From NCBI RefSeq assembly GCF_025154015.1, contig NZ_JAOAMV010000001.1, positions 496,001 to 560,000 of the forward strand: a DNA stretch of 64,000 nucleotides. The letters run 5' to 3'. The notes under the pieces are model-generated. The model was not told the origin of the DNA, did no database searches, and worked only from the letters and a program-made list of their open reading frames with translations. Of the stretch, positions 7,852-16,535 are shown in pieces; within the stretch, counting starts at the first letter, position 1, and each line of letters begins with the position of its first letter. A program made the position numbers and the translations under genes. This DNA is from Tsuneonella litorea (GTDB taxonomy: Bacteria > Pseudomonadota > Alphaproteobacteria > Sphingomonadales > Sphingomonadaceae).

Positions 7852-9456
7852 GTGCAGCCTCTCGCGCGATATTTCCATACGATCCGGTATCTTCGGGCGG
7901 AGCAGGTTCTCGGCCAGGTACAGCGCCGCTTATCGAAGCCGGCCTTTTCGCCGGTAGAGCCACTTCCGGTTCGGCAAAAGACAGGCTCTCTCGTGCCCGG
8001 GCCCGCTCTGCCTGCGGTGATGAACGGCCCCGATTCGTTCGAATTCGTCGGCGAAACGGGAACGCTGGCGAACGGGTGGAACGATCAGAACAAGAGCGCT
8101 CTTTGGGTGTACAACCTGCACTATTTCGACGACCTGCGTCGCGCGGGTTCGTTGGACCGCAGGCCCTGGCACAGCGCTCTGATCGCACGGTGGATCCGCG
8201 AGAATCCGCCGGTCGAAGGGGCTGGCTGGGCACCATACCCGACATCGCTTCGCATGGTAAACTGGATCATGTGGGACATGGCCGGAAGCGAGCTTGGCGA
8301 CGAGGCGCGCCGCAGTCTAGCCAACCAAGCGGGTTGGCTGGCTCGCAACCTCGAGACCCATATCCTTGGCAATCACCTGTTCTCCAACCTGAAGGCGCTT
8401 GTGTTCGCAGGTTCCTATTTCTCGGGCGAAACAGCGGATCGGTGGCTGGCGCTCGGGCTCGAACGGCTGGGCAGGGAAGTGCGCGAGCAGGTTCTGTCCG
8501 ACGGCGGGAATTTCGAACTCAGTCCGATGTATCACGCGATCTTCCTGGCCGACCTGCTCGACCTGGTCGCACTGGACCGGGTGTTCCCCGGACGCCTGCC
8601 TCGTTCGCTGGTCGAGGATATTTCCCGGACCGCCGGACGAATGCTTGGCTGGTTGGCTGTAATGACCCATCCCGACGGCGATCCGCCGCATTTCAACGAT
8701 TGCGCCATCGGCATCGCTTCGGGGCTGGCCGAGCTTAAAGCTTACGCCGTTCGTCTCGGTATCGCGCAGCTCACGGTTGGGGAGCGGATCGAAGGCCGTG
8801 GGGCGACGGCGATTCATCTCGCCGAAAGTGGCTACGTGCGGCTCGAAGGGTCAGGAGCGGTCGCGTTCTGCGATGTGGCGCAGATCGGCCCGAGTTACCT
8901 GCCCGGCCACGGTCATGCCGACACCCTTTCTTACGAGCTGTCGGTCGGTCGACGGCGGATCGTCGTCAATGGGGGCACGTCTTGCTATGGAACCGGTCCC
9001 ATCAGGCTGCACGAGCGCGGGACATCGGCGCACAGCACCGTCGTTGCCGAAGTCAACAGCTCGGAAGTTTGGGGCGGTTTCCGGGTCGCCCGCCGGGCGC
9101 GCCCAATGGATGTCAAGTTGACCCGAACCGCCGATGGGTTGAGCCTTTCGGCCGCTCACGATGGATACCGCAGGTTGCCACGCAAGCCGGTCCACCACCG
9201 CACATGGACCATGCGCGCGAACGAGCTCGAGATTCGCGACTTGATGTTCCCCGAAATACCGGCCGTAGCGCGTAACATCCTTTATCCGGATGTCTCGAAG
9301 GAGCTGCCTGAAGGCATTCTCTATGACGTCCCGACGGGAAGTGAGGGCCGCGAACCGGCCTTTTATGCGCAGCGTTTTGGGGTGCGGCTTGCGACCAGCG
9401 CGATCGACGTCCGGTTGACGAAAGGAGAGGCCGTGATCCAGTGGCGGTGGAACTGA
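7852..9456 (+). CDS. Heparinase II/III-like protein
   Basis: A 534-residue protein with an alpha/alpha-toroid N-terminal half and a beta-sandwich heparinase II/III C-terminal half. Landmarks are LWVYNLHYFDDL (near 80), GWAPYPTSLRMVNWIMW (about 120-140), NHLFSNLKAL, GGNFELSPMYH (near 220), PHFNDCAIG, and the C-terminal GHGHADTLSYEL followed by VNGGTSCYG. The Tyr and His residues in these segments are of the kind used by polysaccharide lyases. No signal peptide is visible, so it may act in the cytoplasm, which is odd for a lyase. The start is a GTG 7 bases after the previous stop. Its stop overlaps the next ATG (TGATG), indicating translational coupling. Whether it cleaves, epimerises or only binds glycan is unknown. 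Confidence 0.85.
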   Translation: MQPLARYFHTIRYLRAEQVLGQVQRRLSKPAFSPVEPLPVRQKTGSLVPGPALPAVMNGPDSFEFVGETGTLANGWNDQNKSALWVYNLHYFDDLRRAGSLDRRPWHSALIARWIRENPPVEGAGWAPYPTSLRMVNWIMWDMAGSELGDEARRSLANQAGWLARNLETHILGNHLFSNLKALVFAGSYFSGETADRWLALGLERLGREVREQVLSDGGNFELSPMYHAIFLADLLDLVALDRVFPGRLPRSLVEDISRTAGRMLGWLAVMTHPDGDPPHFNDCAIGIASGLAELKAYAVRLGIAQLTVGERIEGRGATAIHLAESGYVRLEGSGAVAFCDVAQIGPSYLPGHGHADTLSYELSVGRRRIVVNGGTSCYGTGPIRLHERGTSAHSTVVAEVNSSEVWGGFRVARRARPMDVKLTRTADGLSLSAAHDGYRRLPRKPVHHRTWTMRANELEIRDLMFPEIPAVARNILYPDVSKELPEGILYDVPTGSEGREPAFYAQRFGVRLATSAIDVRLTKGEAVIQWRWN

Positions 9457-10694
9457 TGCGTATTCTTTTCTTCACCGACAACTTTCCCCCGGAGACCAAT
9501 GCTCCGGCCAGCAGGACCTACGAGCACGCGGTGCGCTGGGTACGTGCGGGACACCAGGTGCAGGTCATAACCTGCGCACCAAACTTTCCGACCGGCAAGG
9601 TCTTCCCCGGATATCGCAACCGGTTCCTTCAGCGCGAGACGATAGACGGCATCGAAGTGACCCGCGTGTGGACTTTCATGAGTTCGAACAGCGGGTTTAC
9701 GTTGCGGCTGATCGACTATTTCAGCTTCATGTTCATGGCCGCGCTGATCGCCCCTTTTCAGCGTCGACCCGATATCGTGATCGGAACTTCGCCGCAGTTT
9801 TTCACCCTGCCTGCCGCATGGTTCGCGGCGAAGGTCAAACGCGTGCCGTGGATTCTCGAGTTGCGCGACTTATGGCCGGAATCGGTCAAAACCGTGGGCG
9901 CGATGAACGATTCACTGCTGATCCGCCTCGCCGAACGGCTCGAGATTTTCCTCTACCGCGGTGCCGATCGGATCGTGACCGTCACCCATGCCTTCAAGCG
10001 CGTACTCCAGGAACGCGGTATCGATGGGGGCAAGATTTCGGTGGTCACCAACGGTGTCGACCTGTCTCGCTATGCACCCCGTCCGCGCGATGGCGAATTG
10101 GTCCGCAAGCTCGCCTTGGAGGGGAAAACGGTCGGCGGCTACGTCGGCACGCATGGCATGGCCCACGGTCTGTGTACCCTGCTCGATGCGGCGGAGATCG
10201 CTCAATCGGATCCCGCCCTGTCCGATCTGGTGCTCCTGTTCGTCGGCGACGGCGCGCACCGGAGGGAGCTGGAGGCATCGGCCGCGAAGCGCGGGATATC
10301 CAACGTCCGCTTCGTGGGTGCAGTGAGCAAGCAAGACATCGCGAGATACTGGTCGCTGCTCGATTTTTCGATCGTGCACCTAAAGGATGATCCGCTGTTC
10401 ACAACCGTGATCCCATCGAAGATATTCGAGTGCATGGGTATGGGCATTCCCATGCTGATGGGGGTGAAGGGCGAGGCGCTGGAGATCATCGAGCAAACGG
10501 GCAGCGGGATGGCCTTCGCACCCGAAGATGCTGCCGACCTGGTCGCACGGATGAGCGCGCTGGTGTCCGATCCTGCCCTTCGCGATACCCTGGCTCGCCA
10601 GTCACGCGGCGCCGCACCGGATTTCGACCGCAACGCGTTGGCCTCGAGGCTGCTCGAGGTGATCGAGGAGGCGGTCCAGGCGGGCGACAGGTGA
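9456..10694 (+). CDS. GT4-family glycosyltransferase (WbuB-like)
   Basis: A 412-residue GT-B glycosyltransferase with an N-terminal acceptor domain (FTDNFPPETNAPASRTYEH) of the type seen in WbuB/L-FucNAc transferases. YVGTHGMAHGL leads into the C-terminal donor domain, and an SKIFECMGMGIPML segment (about residues 325-338) corresponds to the family's E-x7-E region. HLKDDPLFTTVIPSK, just before it, is also typical of this branch. A hydrophobic patch (SFMFMAALIAPF, around residue 90-100) may sit on the membrane face. The ATG overlaps the heparinase-like stop in TGATG, so an upstream GTG at 9441 is less likely. It is the last member of the dehydrogenase, bi-domain oxidoreductase, heparinase, GT4 run. 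Confidence 0.88.
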   Translation: MRILFFTDNFPPETNAPASRTYEHAVRWVRAGHQVQVITCAPNFPTGKVFPGYRNRFLQRETIDGIEVTRVWTFMSSNSGFTLRLIDYFSFMFMAALIAPFQRRPDIVIGTSPQFFTLPAAWFAAKVKRVPWILELRDLWPESVKTVGAMNDSLLIRLAERLEIFLYRGADRIVTVTHAFKRVLQERGIDGGKISVVTNGVDLSRYAPRPRDGELVRKLALEGKTVGGYVGTHGMAHGLCTLLDAAEIAQSDPALSDLVLLFVGDGAHRRELEASAAKRGISNVRFVGAVSKQDIARYWSLLDFSIVHLKDDPLFTTVIPSKIFECMGMGIPMLMGVKGEALEIIEQTGSGMAFAPEDAADLVARMSALVSDPALRDTLARQSRGAAPDFDRNALASRLLEVIEEAVQAGDR

Positions 10695-10838
10695 GCGCCT
10701 TTTGGCCGTAAAGGTGGGCGGCTGCCGGCGTGACAGCGACGCGCTCCTTCTTCAATCCGCATCGCCGCGCCGTTGCCAACGGCAAGTCGCCAACCTAGAG
10801 CCGGCCGCCACGTTCGGCCCTCCCGTCAGGATTTCCAG

Positions 10839-11852
10839 ATGCGTACCATCTTCGTCACCGGCAGCGCGGGCTTCATCGGCTTCCACCTGTCGCAACATCT
10901 CCTCGACGAGGGATTCCGGGTCGTCGGTTTCGACGGGATGACCGACTACTACGACGTCCGCATCAAGGAGCGGCGGCACCAGATGCTACTGCAGAACCAG
11001 CACTTTTCGGCCCACATCGGGATGCTCGAGGACTTCGAGGGCCTGCACGCGCTAATGCTGACCGAAGAGCCGGACGTGATTGTCCACCTCGCGGCGCAGG
11101 CAGGGGTCCGCTACAGCCTCGAGAACCCGCGCGCCTACATCGACGCGAACATCGTCGGCACCTTCAACGTCATGGAGTGCGCGCGCGAGCTGGTGGTCGA
11201 CCACCTGCTGATGGCAAGCACCAGCAGCGTGTACGGCGCCAACGAGGACATGCCGTTCGACGAACTGGAACGGGTCGAGACGCAGATGACGCTCTACGCC
11301 GCGACCAAGAAGGCGAACGAGTCGATGGCGCACAGCTATGCCCACCTGTGGGGCATTCCGACGACGATGTTCCGCTTCTTCACCGTCTACGGGCCGTGGG
11401 GCCGCCCGGACATGGCGCTGTTCAAGTTCACCAGGGGAATCCTGAACGGCGAGCCGATCGACATCTACAACAACGGCGAGATGTACCGCGACTTCACCTA
11501 CGTAACCGACCTTGTGCGCGCGATCCGGCTGCTGATCGATGCCCCGCCGGTACCGCCCGAGACCGCCGAAGAGATCGAGCCGGGCGACAGCCTCAGCCCC
11601 GTTGCCCCCTTCCGCGTGGTGAACATCGGCAACAGCGAGAAGATCCGCCTGCTCGACTTCATCGAGGCAATCGAGGCCGAATGCGGACGCGAGGCGGTGC
11701 GCAACTACCTGCCGATGCAGAAGGGCGACGTGCCCGCGACCTGGGCCAATGCCGACCTGCTCAAGCGGCTGACCGGCTACAAGCCAGAGACCGGATACCG
11801 CGAGGGCGTGCGGCGCTTCGTGGCCTGGTATCGCGACTATTACAGGGTGTGA
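10839..11852 (+). CDS. UDP-glucuronate 4-epimerase-like NAD-dependent SDR
   Basis: A 337-residue extended short-chain dehydrogenase. The NAD loop is TGSAGFIGFHLSQHL at the very N-terminus. DVIVHLAAQAGVRYS, the Ser of STSSVYGAN and the YAATK catalytic pair (YxxxK, near residue 150) follow. The RFFTVYGPWGRPDMA block and the FTYVTDLV segment are characteristic of UDP-glucuronate 4-epimerases (CapI type), which interconvert UDP-GlcA and UDP-GalA. Substrate is assigned by that resemblance only. The ATG is preceded by AGGA at 7 bases. It stands 144 bases after the GT4 gene and is followed by a degraded, oppositely oriented gene that overlaps its last few codons. Confidence 0.85.
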   Translation: MRTIFVTGSAGFIGFHLSQHLLDEGFRVVGFDGMTDYYDVRIKERRHQMLLQNQHFSAHIGMLEDFEGLHALMLTEEPDVIVHLAAQAGVRYSLENPRAYIDANIVGTFNVMECARELVVDHLLMASTSSVYGANEDMPFDELERVETQMTLYAATKKANESMAHSYAHLWGIPTTMFRFFTVYGPWGRPDMALFKFTRGILNGEPIDIYNNGEMYRDFTYVTDLVRAIRLLIDAPPVPPETAEEIEPGDSLSPVAPFRVVNIGNSEKIRLLDFIEAIEAECGREAVRNYLPMQKGDVPATWANADLLKRLTGYKPETGYREGVRRFVAWYRDYYRV

Positions 11853-12190
11853 CACTCCGCCAGCAGTTCGGCGGTGCGGTCGGCATCGATGCCGACCAAT
11901 TTCGCGCTGCCACCCTCGTCCCCCTCAGGCCGCTACTCGTCGAATACGCTGCTGATCCCGGTCAGCAGGATCGCCGTCAAAGCAGCGAGCGTCTGCTCGG
12001 GCCGCATCAACTCGAGGTCGTGATCGAGTCTCACCCTGCCAATCTTCAGCACCTGGTCGAGCATCCCACGGTGCTGCCCGGACACGCAGATGCGCCCGTC
12101 GAAGCGCGGATCGGCGTCGAGCGCGTGCACCAGCGGGAACAGCTTGATCGTCTCGGGAAGCGTCCCGGCCAGGAGAAGAATCTTAATAAG
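11840..12190 (-). pseudogene. Decayed, internally deleted UDP-GlcNAc 2-epimerase (wecB) remnant
   Basis: Read on the minus strand from about 12190, one frame gives the N-terminus of a WecB protein: AGTLPETIKLFPLVHAL, then DPRFDGRICVSGQHRGMLDQ and LDHDLELMRPEQTLAALT. Family members normally read AGTRPEAIK, DPRFE-x-RVCVTGQHREMLDQV and PDHDLDIMQPGQTL. After about 85 codons a TAG (11933-11935) interrupts. The same frame then continues as GGSAKLVGIDADRTAELLAE, which resembles the C-terminal KLVGTD-x-x-RI segment of WecB, before a TAA at 11840. Roughly 230-250 central codons are missing. No in-frame start remains upstream, where a TAG precedes the block, and an ATG in the neighbouring frame suggests a frameshift. 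The fragment runs opposite to its neighbours and is not the same copy as the gene at base 1. Confidence 0.75.
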
Positions 12191-12509
12191 CCGCGCATTT
12201 CGCGCCGTCTAGAAGTCTTATGTAATGGGAATCTAGTGAGGGGTGAGATCTCTGCACTCGACTTCAGAAGAGCACTGGATTGACGGCGAATCCCTGCCAA
12301 GGTCACTGCAAGGCAATAACCTCCGGATTGCGTCATGAAGGGTGAAGAACCGGTCGCGGGCACGTTGCCTGGCCGAAAAATGACTGCAATAGCAGCAACG
12401 GACCAGTCATCTCGACAAAGTGATTAGGGTAACACTCGATGAGCGAGTTCGACATGCGATTCAAGACTCGACGAGGTCCAATGAGACGCCGCAATCCGAA
12501 GACCGCCGC
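12191..12509. other. AT-richer spacer before rmlA
   Basis: About 320 bases with no recognisable gene on either strand, visibly less GC-rich than the flanking genes. It probably includes the lost 5' region of the wecB remnant and the rmlA promoter. A short ACTCG/CGAGT inverted repeat lies near 12435. I see no insertion-sequence ends. Confidence 0.5.
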
Positions 12510-13397
12510 ATGAACCGCAAGGGCATCATTCTGGCCGGAGGTTCGGGCACCCGCCTCTATCCGCTGACTAAAGCGGTCTCGAAGCAATTGATGCCGGTCT
12601 ACGACAAGCCGATGATCCACTATCCGCTCTCGGTGCTGATAATGAGCGGCATCCGCGAGGTCATGGTCATCACCACTCCGCATGACCGACCTGACTTCGA
12701 AACGCTGCTTGGCGATGGCAGCGAACTGGGGATGAAGATATCCTACGGCGTCCAGCCTGAGCCTGGCGGCCTCGCGCAAGCCTATCATATCGGAGCGGAG
12801 TTCGTTGGGACCAACCCATCGACGCTCGTGCTGGGCGACAACCTCTTTTACGGGCACGGTCTGACCGATCTTCTTGCCCGTGCGGCAGCGCGCAGCGAGG
12901 GCGCAACGGTGTTCGGCTACCACGTCGAGGATCCCACCGCGTACGGCGTCGTCTCATTTGACGCTGACGGCCGAGCCGAGACAATCGAGGAAAAGCCCGC
13001 TCAGCCCAGATCGAACTACGCGGTGACCGGGCTCTACTTCTACGACGGCCGCGCGGTCGAGCTTGCCGCCAACCTCACCCCGTCAGCGCGCGGCGAATTC
13101 GAAATAACCGATCTCAACCGCCATTATCTCGAGGCAGGGGCACTCCGGGTAGAGATGATGGGGCGCGGCTACGCCTGGCTCGACACTGGGACACATGCCT
13201 CGCTGATTGATGCCGCCAACTACGTACGCATCACCGAGGAACGGCAGGGGCTGAAAATCTGCTGTGTCGAGGAACTCGCCTGGCGCATGGGATTCATCGA
13301 CGACGAGGCGCTTGCCGCCCTGGCCGAACCGCTTCGCAAATCGGGTTATGGTGAATACTTGGTCAAGCTGCTCGACCGGAGCGATAAGTGGAAGTGA
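12510..13397 (+). CDS. rmlA: Glucose-1-phosphate thymidylyltransferase
   Basis: A 295-residue nucleotidyltransferase that makes dTDP-glucose from dTTP and glucose-1-phosphate, the first step of dTDP-rhamnose synthesis. The N-terminal signature [16 protein letters not shown] is intact, followed by [43 protein letters not shown] and the [11 protein letters not shown] motif, all typical of RmlA. Length matches the family. The reading frame extends upstream to 12420 but conserved sequence begins at this ATG. The 3' end overlaps the rmlC start by 10 bases, so translation is coupled. Confidence 0.95.
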   Translation: MNRKGIILAGGSGTRLYPLTKAVSKQLMPVYDKPMIHYPLSVLIMSGIREVMVITTPHDRPDFETLLGDGSELGMKISYGVQPEPGGLAQAYHIGAEFVGTNPSTLVLGDNLFYGHGLTDLLARAAARSEGATVFGYHVEDPTAYGVVSFDADGRAETIEEKPAQPRSNYAVTGLYFYDGRAVELAANLTPSARGEFEITDLNRHYLEAGALRVEMMGRGYAWLDTGTHASLIDAANYVRITEERQGLKICCVEELAWRMGFIDDEALAALAEPLRKSGYGEYLVKLLDRSDKWK

Positions 13398-13945
13398 TCC
13401 CCACACCATTGGCCGGAGCAGCGGTGATCGAACCGCGAGTGTTCGGCGACGAGCGTGGTTTCTTCTTCGAGAGCTGGAATGCCTCCGCGTTCGAAGCAGC
13501 GGGCCTGCCGCCCTCGTTTGTGCAGGACAATCACTCGCGCTCGCAAAAGGGCGTCTTGCGGGGAATGCATTTCCAGCAGCCCGAGGCGCAGGGCAAGCTC
13601 GTGCGAGTGGTCGCGGGAGCAGTATGGGACGCGATTGTCGATCTGCGCCGCTCTTCGCCGACATTCGGCCAGTGGTACGGGCTCGAACTCACGGCGAAGA
13701 ACAAGCGAATGCTGTGGGTCCCTCAAGGGTTCGCGCACGGTTTCCTTGCGCTCGCGGACGGAACCGAGTTCCTTTACAAGTGCACCACCCCCTACGCGCC
13801 TGAACACGAGCACTGCCTCGCGTGGAACGATCCTGCCGTCGGCATCGACTGGCCGCTCGACCGGCTAGACGACATCGCACCCCAGTTGTCGGCCAAGGAC
13901 CAAGCGGGCTTGTCGCTGTCGGATGTCCCCACCTTCGATATCTAG
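13388..13945 (+). CDS. rmlC: dTDP-4-dehydrorhamnose 3,5-epimerase
   Basis: A 185-residue cupin enzyme that epimerises C3 and C5 of dTDP-4-keto-6-deoxyglucose. Visible motifs are [33 protein letters not shown] with the catalytic His, [16 protein letters not shown], and [14 protein letters not shown] with the downstream YKCTTPY. The start is a GTG inside the last codons of rmlA. rmlB follows after 9 bases. Length and domain layout are normal. Confidence 0.95.
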   Translation: MEVIPTPLAGAAVIEPRVFGDERGFFFESWNASAFEAAGLPPSFVQDNHSRSQKGVLRGMHFQQPEAQGKLVRVVAGAVWDAIVDLRRSSPTFGQWYGLELTAKNKRMLWVPQGFAHGFLALADGTEFLYKCTTPYAPEHEHCLAWNDPAVGIDWPLDRLDDIAPQLSAKDQAGLSLSDVPTFDI

Positions 13946-13954
13946 GGAGGCCAT

Positions 13955-15010
13955 GTGGCCCATCTTCTCGTAACCGGCGGCGCCGGCTTCATCGGAGCCA
14001 ATTTCGTCCGCTACTGGCGTGCCGCGCATCCAGACGACACCGTCGATGTGCTCGACCTTCTTACATACGCCGGGAACCCCGCGAACCTCGATGGGCTCGA
14101 CGGGGTGGATCTCGTCGTCGGCGACATTCGGAACACCGCATTGGTGGAGGACTTGCTCGAGAGTCGCTCGATTGACACGCTTGTCCACTTCGCTGCCGAG
14201 AGCCATGTCGATCGTTCGATCAGCGGGCCCGATGCGTTCATCGATACCAACGTGGTGGGCACCCACAGCCTGCTCAAGGCTGCGCGCAAAGTGTGGCTCG
14301 ATGCAGGTGGTGGCCGCCCGCATAGGTTCCACCATGTCTCCACAGACGAGGTCTATGGCTCCCTGGGGCCGGACGATCCGGCGTTCAGCGAGACTACCCC
14401 CTACGCCCCCAACTCACCCTATTCGGCGTCGAAGGCGGCATCCGATCATCTCGTGCGGGCCTATCACCATACCTATGGGTTGGCGGTGACGACGAGCAAC
14501 TGCTCCAACAACTACGGCCCCTACCAGTTTCCCGAGAAGTTGATCCCGCTGTTCCTAATCAATTGCCTGCATGGCCGGCCGCTGCCAATCTATGGCGACG
14601 GGATGAACGTGCGGGACTGGTTGCACGTCGAAGATCACTGCCGCGGGATCGAGCGCGTCCTGGAAGCGGGAAGGATCGGAGAAACCTACAATATCGGCGG
14701 CGGGCAGGAATTGCCGAACATGGCCGTGATCGACCGTATCTGCGCCACAGTCGATGTCGCATTCGCAACCAACCCCGACCTTGCCTCGCGCTTTCCCGAT
14801 GCCCCTGCGGCGCACGGCGAGCCAACCGCTTCGCTGAAAGCTTTCGTCACCGATCGCGCCGGCCACGACCGCCGTTACGCGATCGATGAAACGAAAGCGC
14901 GCGACGAACTCGGCTACGGCCCCGAACGCTCGTTTGAGGACGGGCTTGCGCAAACGCTCGACTGGTACCTTGCGAACGAGGACTGGTGGCGACCACTCCT
15001 CGCGCGATAA
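13955..15010 (+). CDS. rmlB: dTDP-glucose 4,6-dehydratase
   Basis: A 351-residue extended SDR that converts dTDP-glucose to dTDP-4-keto-6-deoxyglucose. It has the NAD loop LVTGGAGFIGANFV, LVHFAAESHVDRSI, the STDEVYGSLG catalytic segment (Thr-Asp-Glu triad), YSASKAASDHLVRAY with YxxxK, and SNNYGPYQFPEKLIPL. The GTG start is fixed by a strong AGGGAGG ribosome site 5 bases upstream. The overlapping ATG two bases earlier meets a stop after six codons. The usual fourth gene, rmlD, does not follow and is not seen elsewhere in the window. Confidence 0.95.
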   Translation: MAHLLVTGGAGFIGANFVRYWRAAHPDDTVDVLDLLTYAGNPANLDGLDGVDLVVGDIRNTALVEDLLESRSIDTLVHFAAESHVDRSISGPDAFIDTNVVGTHSLLKAARKVWLDAGGGRPHRFHHVSTDEVYGSLGPDDPAFSETTPYAPNSPYSASKAASDHLVRAYHHTYGLAVTTSNCSNNYGPYQFPEKLIPLFLINCLHGRPLPIYGDGMNVRDWLHVEDHCRGIERVLEAGRIGETYNIGGGQELPNMAVIDRICATVDVAFATNPDLASRFPDAPAAHGEPTASLKAFVTDRAGHDRRYAIDETKARDELGYGPERSFEDGLAQTLDWYLANEDWWRPLLAR

Positions 15011-15188
15011 TCTGCGGGTGCCCCGACACCATTTCGAAGAGCGATCTGAAAATCGCACATTACCCGAGCGGTCGGCGTATCGCCTGAGAACCGCCATACG
15101 GCAAAGTTTAACCGTAAGCTGGTAGCTACGCGCTTCGGATACGGCCGAAGGTCGCCCCGGAGGAAGTCGCCATAATGGATCTGGTCGT

Positions 15189-16535
15189 TTGTCGGTAGCG
15201 AAATCGCAATTGGGAACGCTCGTTCGGCAGCTGAACGCCCCGTTCGCGCGCGCGACGGGCGCGAGCATCGCGATCCAGCTCGGGGCGGTCGGCCTGGCCT
15301 TTGGCCAGGCGCTCCTCGCCGCGCGCCTCCTGGGAGCCGCGGGATATGGCAGCGTCGCCTGGGCGATGTCGGTCGTCTCGGTGATCGCGACGGTCTGCCT
15401 GCTGGGTTTCGGACCGCTTGCCGTGCGCGAGATCGCTGCGCGCCGGGCCGCCGGCGATACCGCGGGGCTTTCCTCGTTCGTCGCGGTTTCGGTGGCGGTC
15501 GTCGGCTTGCTCTCGATTGCCGCGGCGGCGGGATTCGTTTGGTTTGCCGGGCGGGCGAGCTGGATCGCCGGGGACTACCGCGAAGTCCTCGCCCTGTGCG
15601 GGCTGCTGATCCCGCCGCTGGCGATCATCGCCCTGCTGCGCGGCGTCGCTCAAGGGTTCGGCCGCGCGTTGCTCGCGCAGGTCCCCGGGGACCTGGTGCG
15701 TCCAGGCATCCTGATCGCGGCGATGACCGCCGCATTCGTCACCGGAACAGCCTTCGGGCCGGTGCCCTTCATCCGGACCGCCATTGCCGGCACGTGGATC
15801 GCCGCCCTGCTTCTCGGATACCTGTTATGGCGCGACGAGCTCTCGGCGCTGCCCGCGCCTGAAAGGGGTGCGCGGGCGCGTTCGCATCTGGTCGCCGCGC
15901 TGCCCTTCCTCGGCCTCGGCCTTACCGGACTGCTCGAGGCCGAGGCGAGTACGCTGATGCTTGGCTGGCTCGCCGGGCCGTTCGAAACCGGGATCTTCCA
16001 GCCGGTCGTGCGCATCGCGCCGCTGATCATGCTGCCGGTCCAGGCCGCGCTGATGCAGTTCGCGCCGCTCGTCGCCGGGCACTGGCAACGCGGCGAGATC
16101 GGACAGATCCACGCGCTGACCGTGAAGTTCACCATCCTCACCGTCCTAGTGACCGCCGGCGTGGCGCTGGCCATCGCGCTGGCGGGCCCACTGCTTCTCG
16201 GGGTGTTCGGCAGCGACTTTGCGCAGGGCGCCCATCTTCTGTGGTTCATCGCAGCCGCGCAGGTGTTCAACGCTGCCTGCGGACCGGTCGGGACCCTGCT
16301 GATCATGAGCGACCGCAGCGGATGGACCCTTGCCGGCCAGCTGCTCGGCCTCGCGGTCAACGTCGCGGTCGGCCTCGCGCTGATCCCCGCCTTCGGCGCG
16401 CTCGGGGCTGCACTCGGCATGGCGGGCGGGATAGCCGCGTGGAACCTCGCGCTGGTCGTCGCGGTGCGGCGGCGGTTCGGGTTCGATCCCACGCTTCTCG
16501 GCGCTGTGGCGGCGCTCGGACGGAGATCGCCATGA
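15189..16535 (+). CDS. Polysaccharide flippase, Wzx/MATE-like (MOP superfamily)
   Basis: A polytopic inner-membrane protein of about 448 residues with about a dozen hydrophobic segments arranged in two halves, as in MOP-family oligosaccharide flippases. An N-terminal GLAFGQALLAARLLGAAGYG motif is typical of Wzx, in which a helix is followed by LG-x-x-x-YG. It would move undecaprenyl-linked repeat units to the periplasm. The start is uncertain: the longest frame begins at a TTG, with another TTG seven codons later, and no clear ribosome site is seen. The stop overlaps the next ATG (ATGA), so the sulfotransferase gene is coupled to it. Confidence 0.85.
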   Translation: MSVAKSQLGTLVRQLNAPFARATGASIAIQLGAVGLAFGQALLAARLLGAAGYGSVAWAMSVVSVIATVCLLGFGPLAVREIAARRAAGDTAGLSSFVAVSVAVVGLLSIAAAAGFVWFAGRASWIAGDYREVLALCGLLIPPLAIIALLRGVAQGFGRALLAQVPGDLVRPGILIAAMTAAFVTGTAFGPVPFIRTAIAGTWIAALLLGYLLWRDELSALPAPERGARARSHLVAALPFLGLGLTGLLEAEASTLMLGWLAGPFETGIFQPVVRIAPLIMLPVQAALMQFAPLVAGHWQRGEIGQIHALTVKFTILTVLVTAGVALAIALAGPLLLGVFGSDFAQGAHLLWFIAAAQVFNAACGPVGTLLIMSDRSGWTLAGQLLGLAVNVAVGLALIPAFGALGAALGMAGGIAAWNLALVVAVRRRFGFDPTLLGAVAALGRRSP

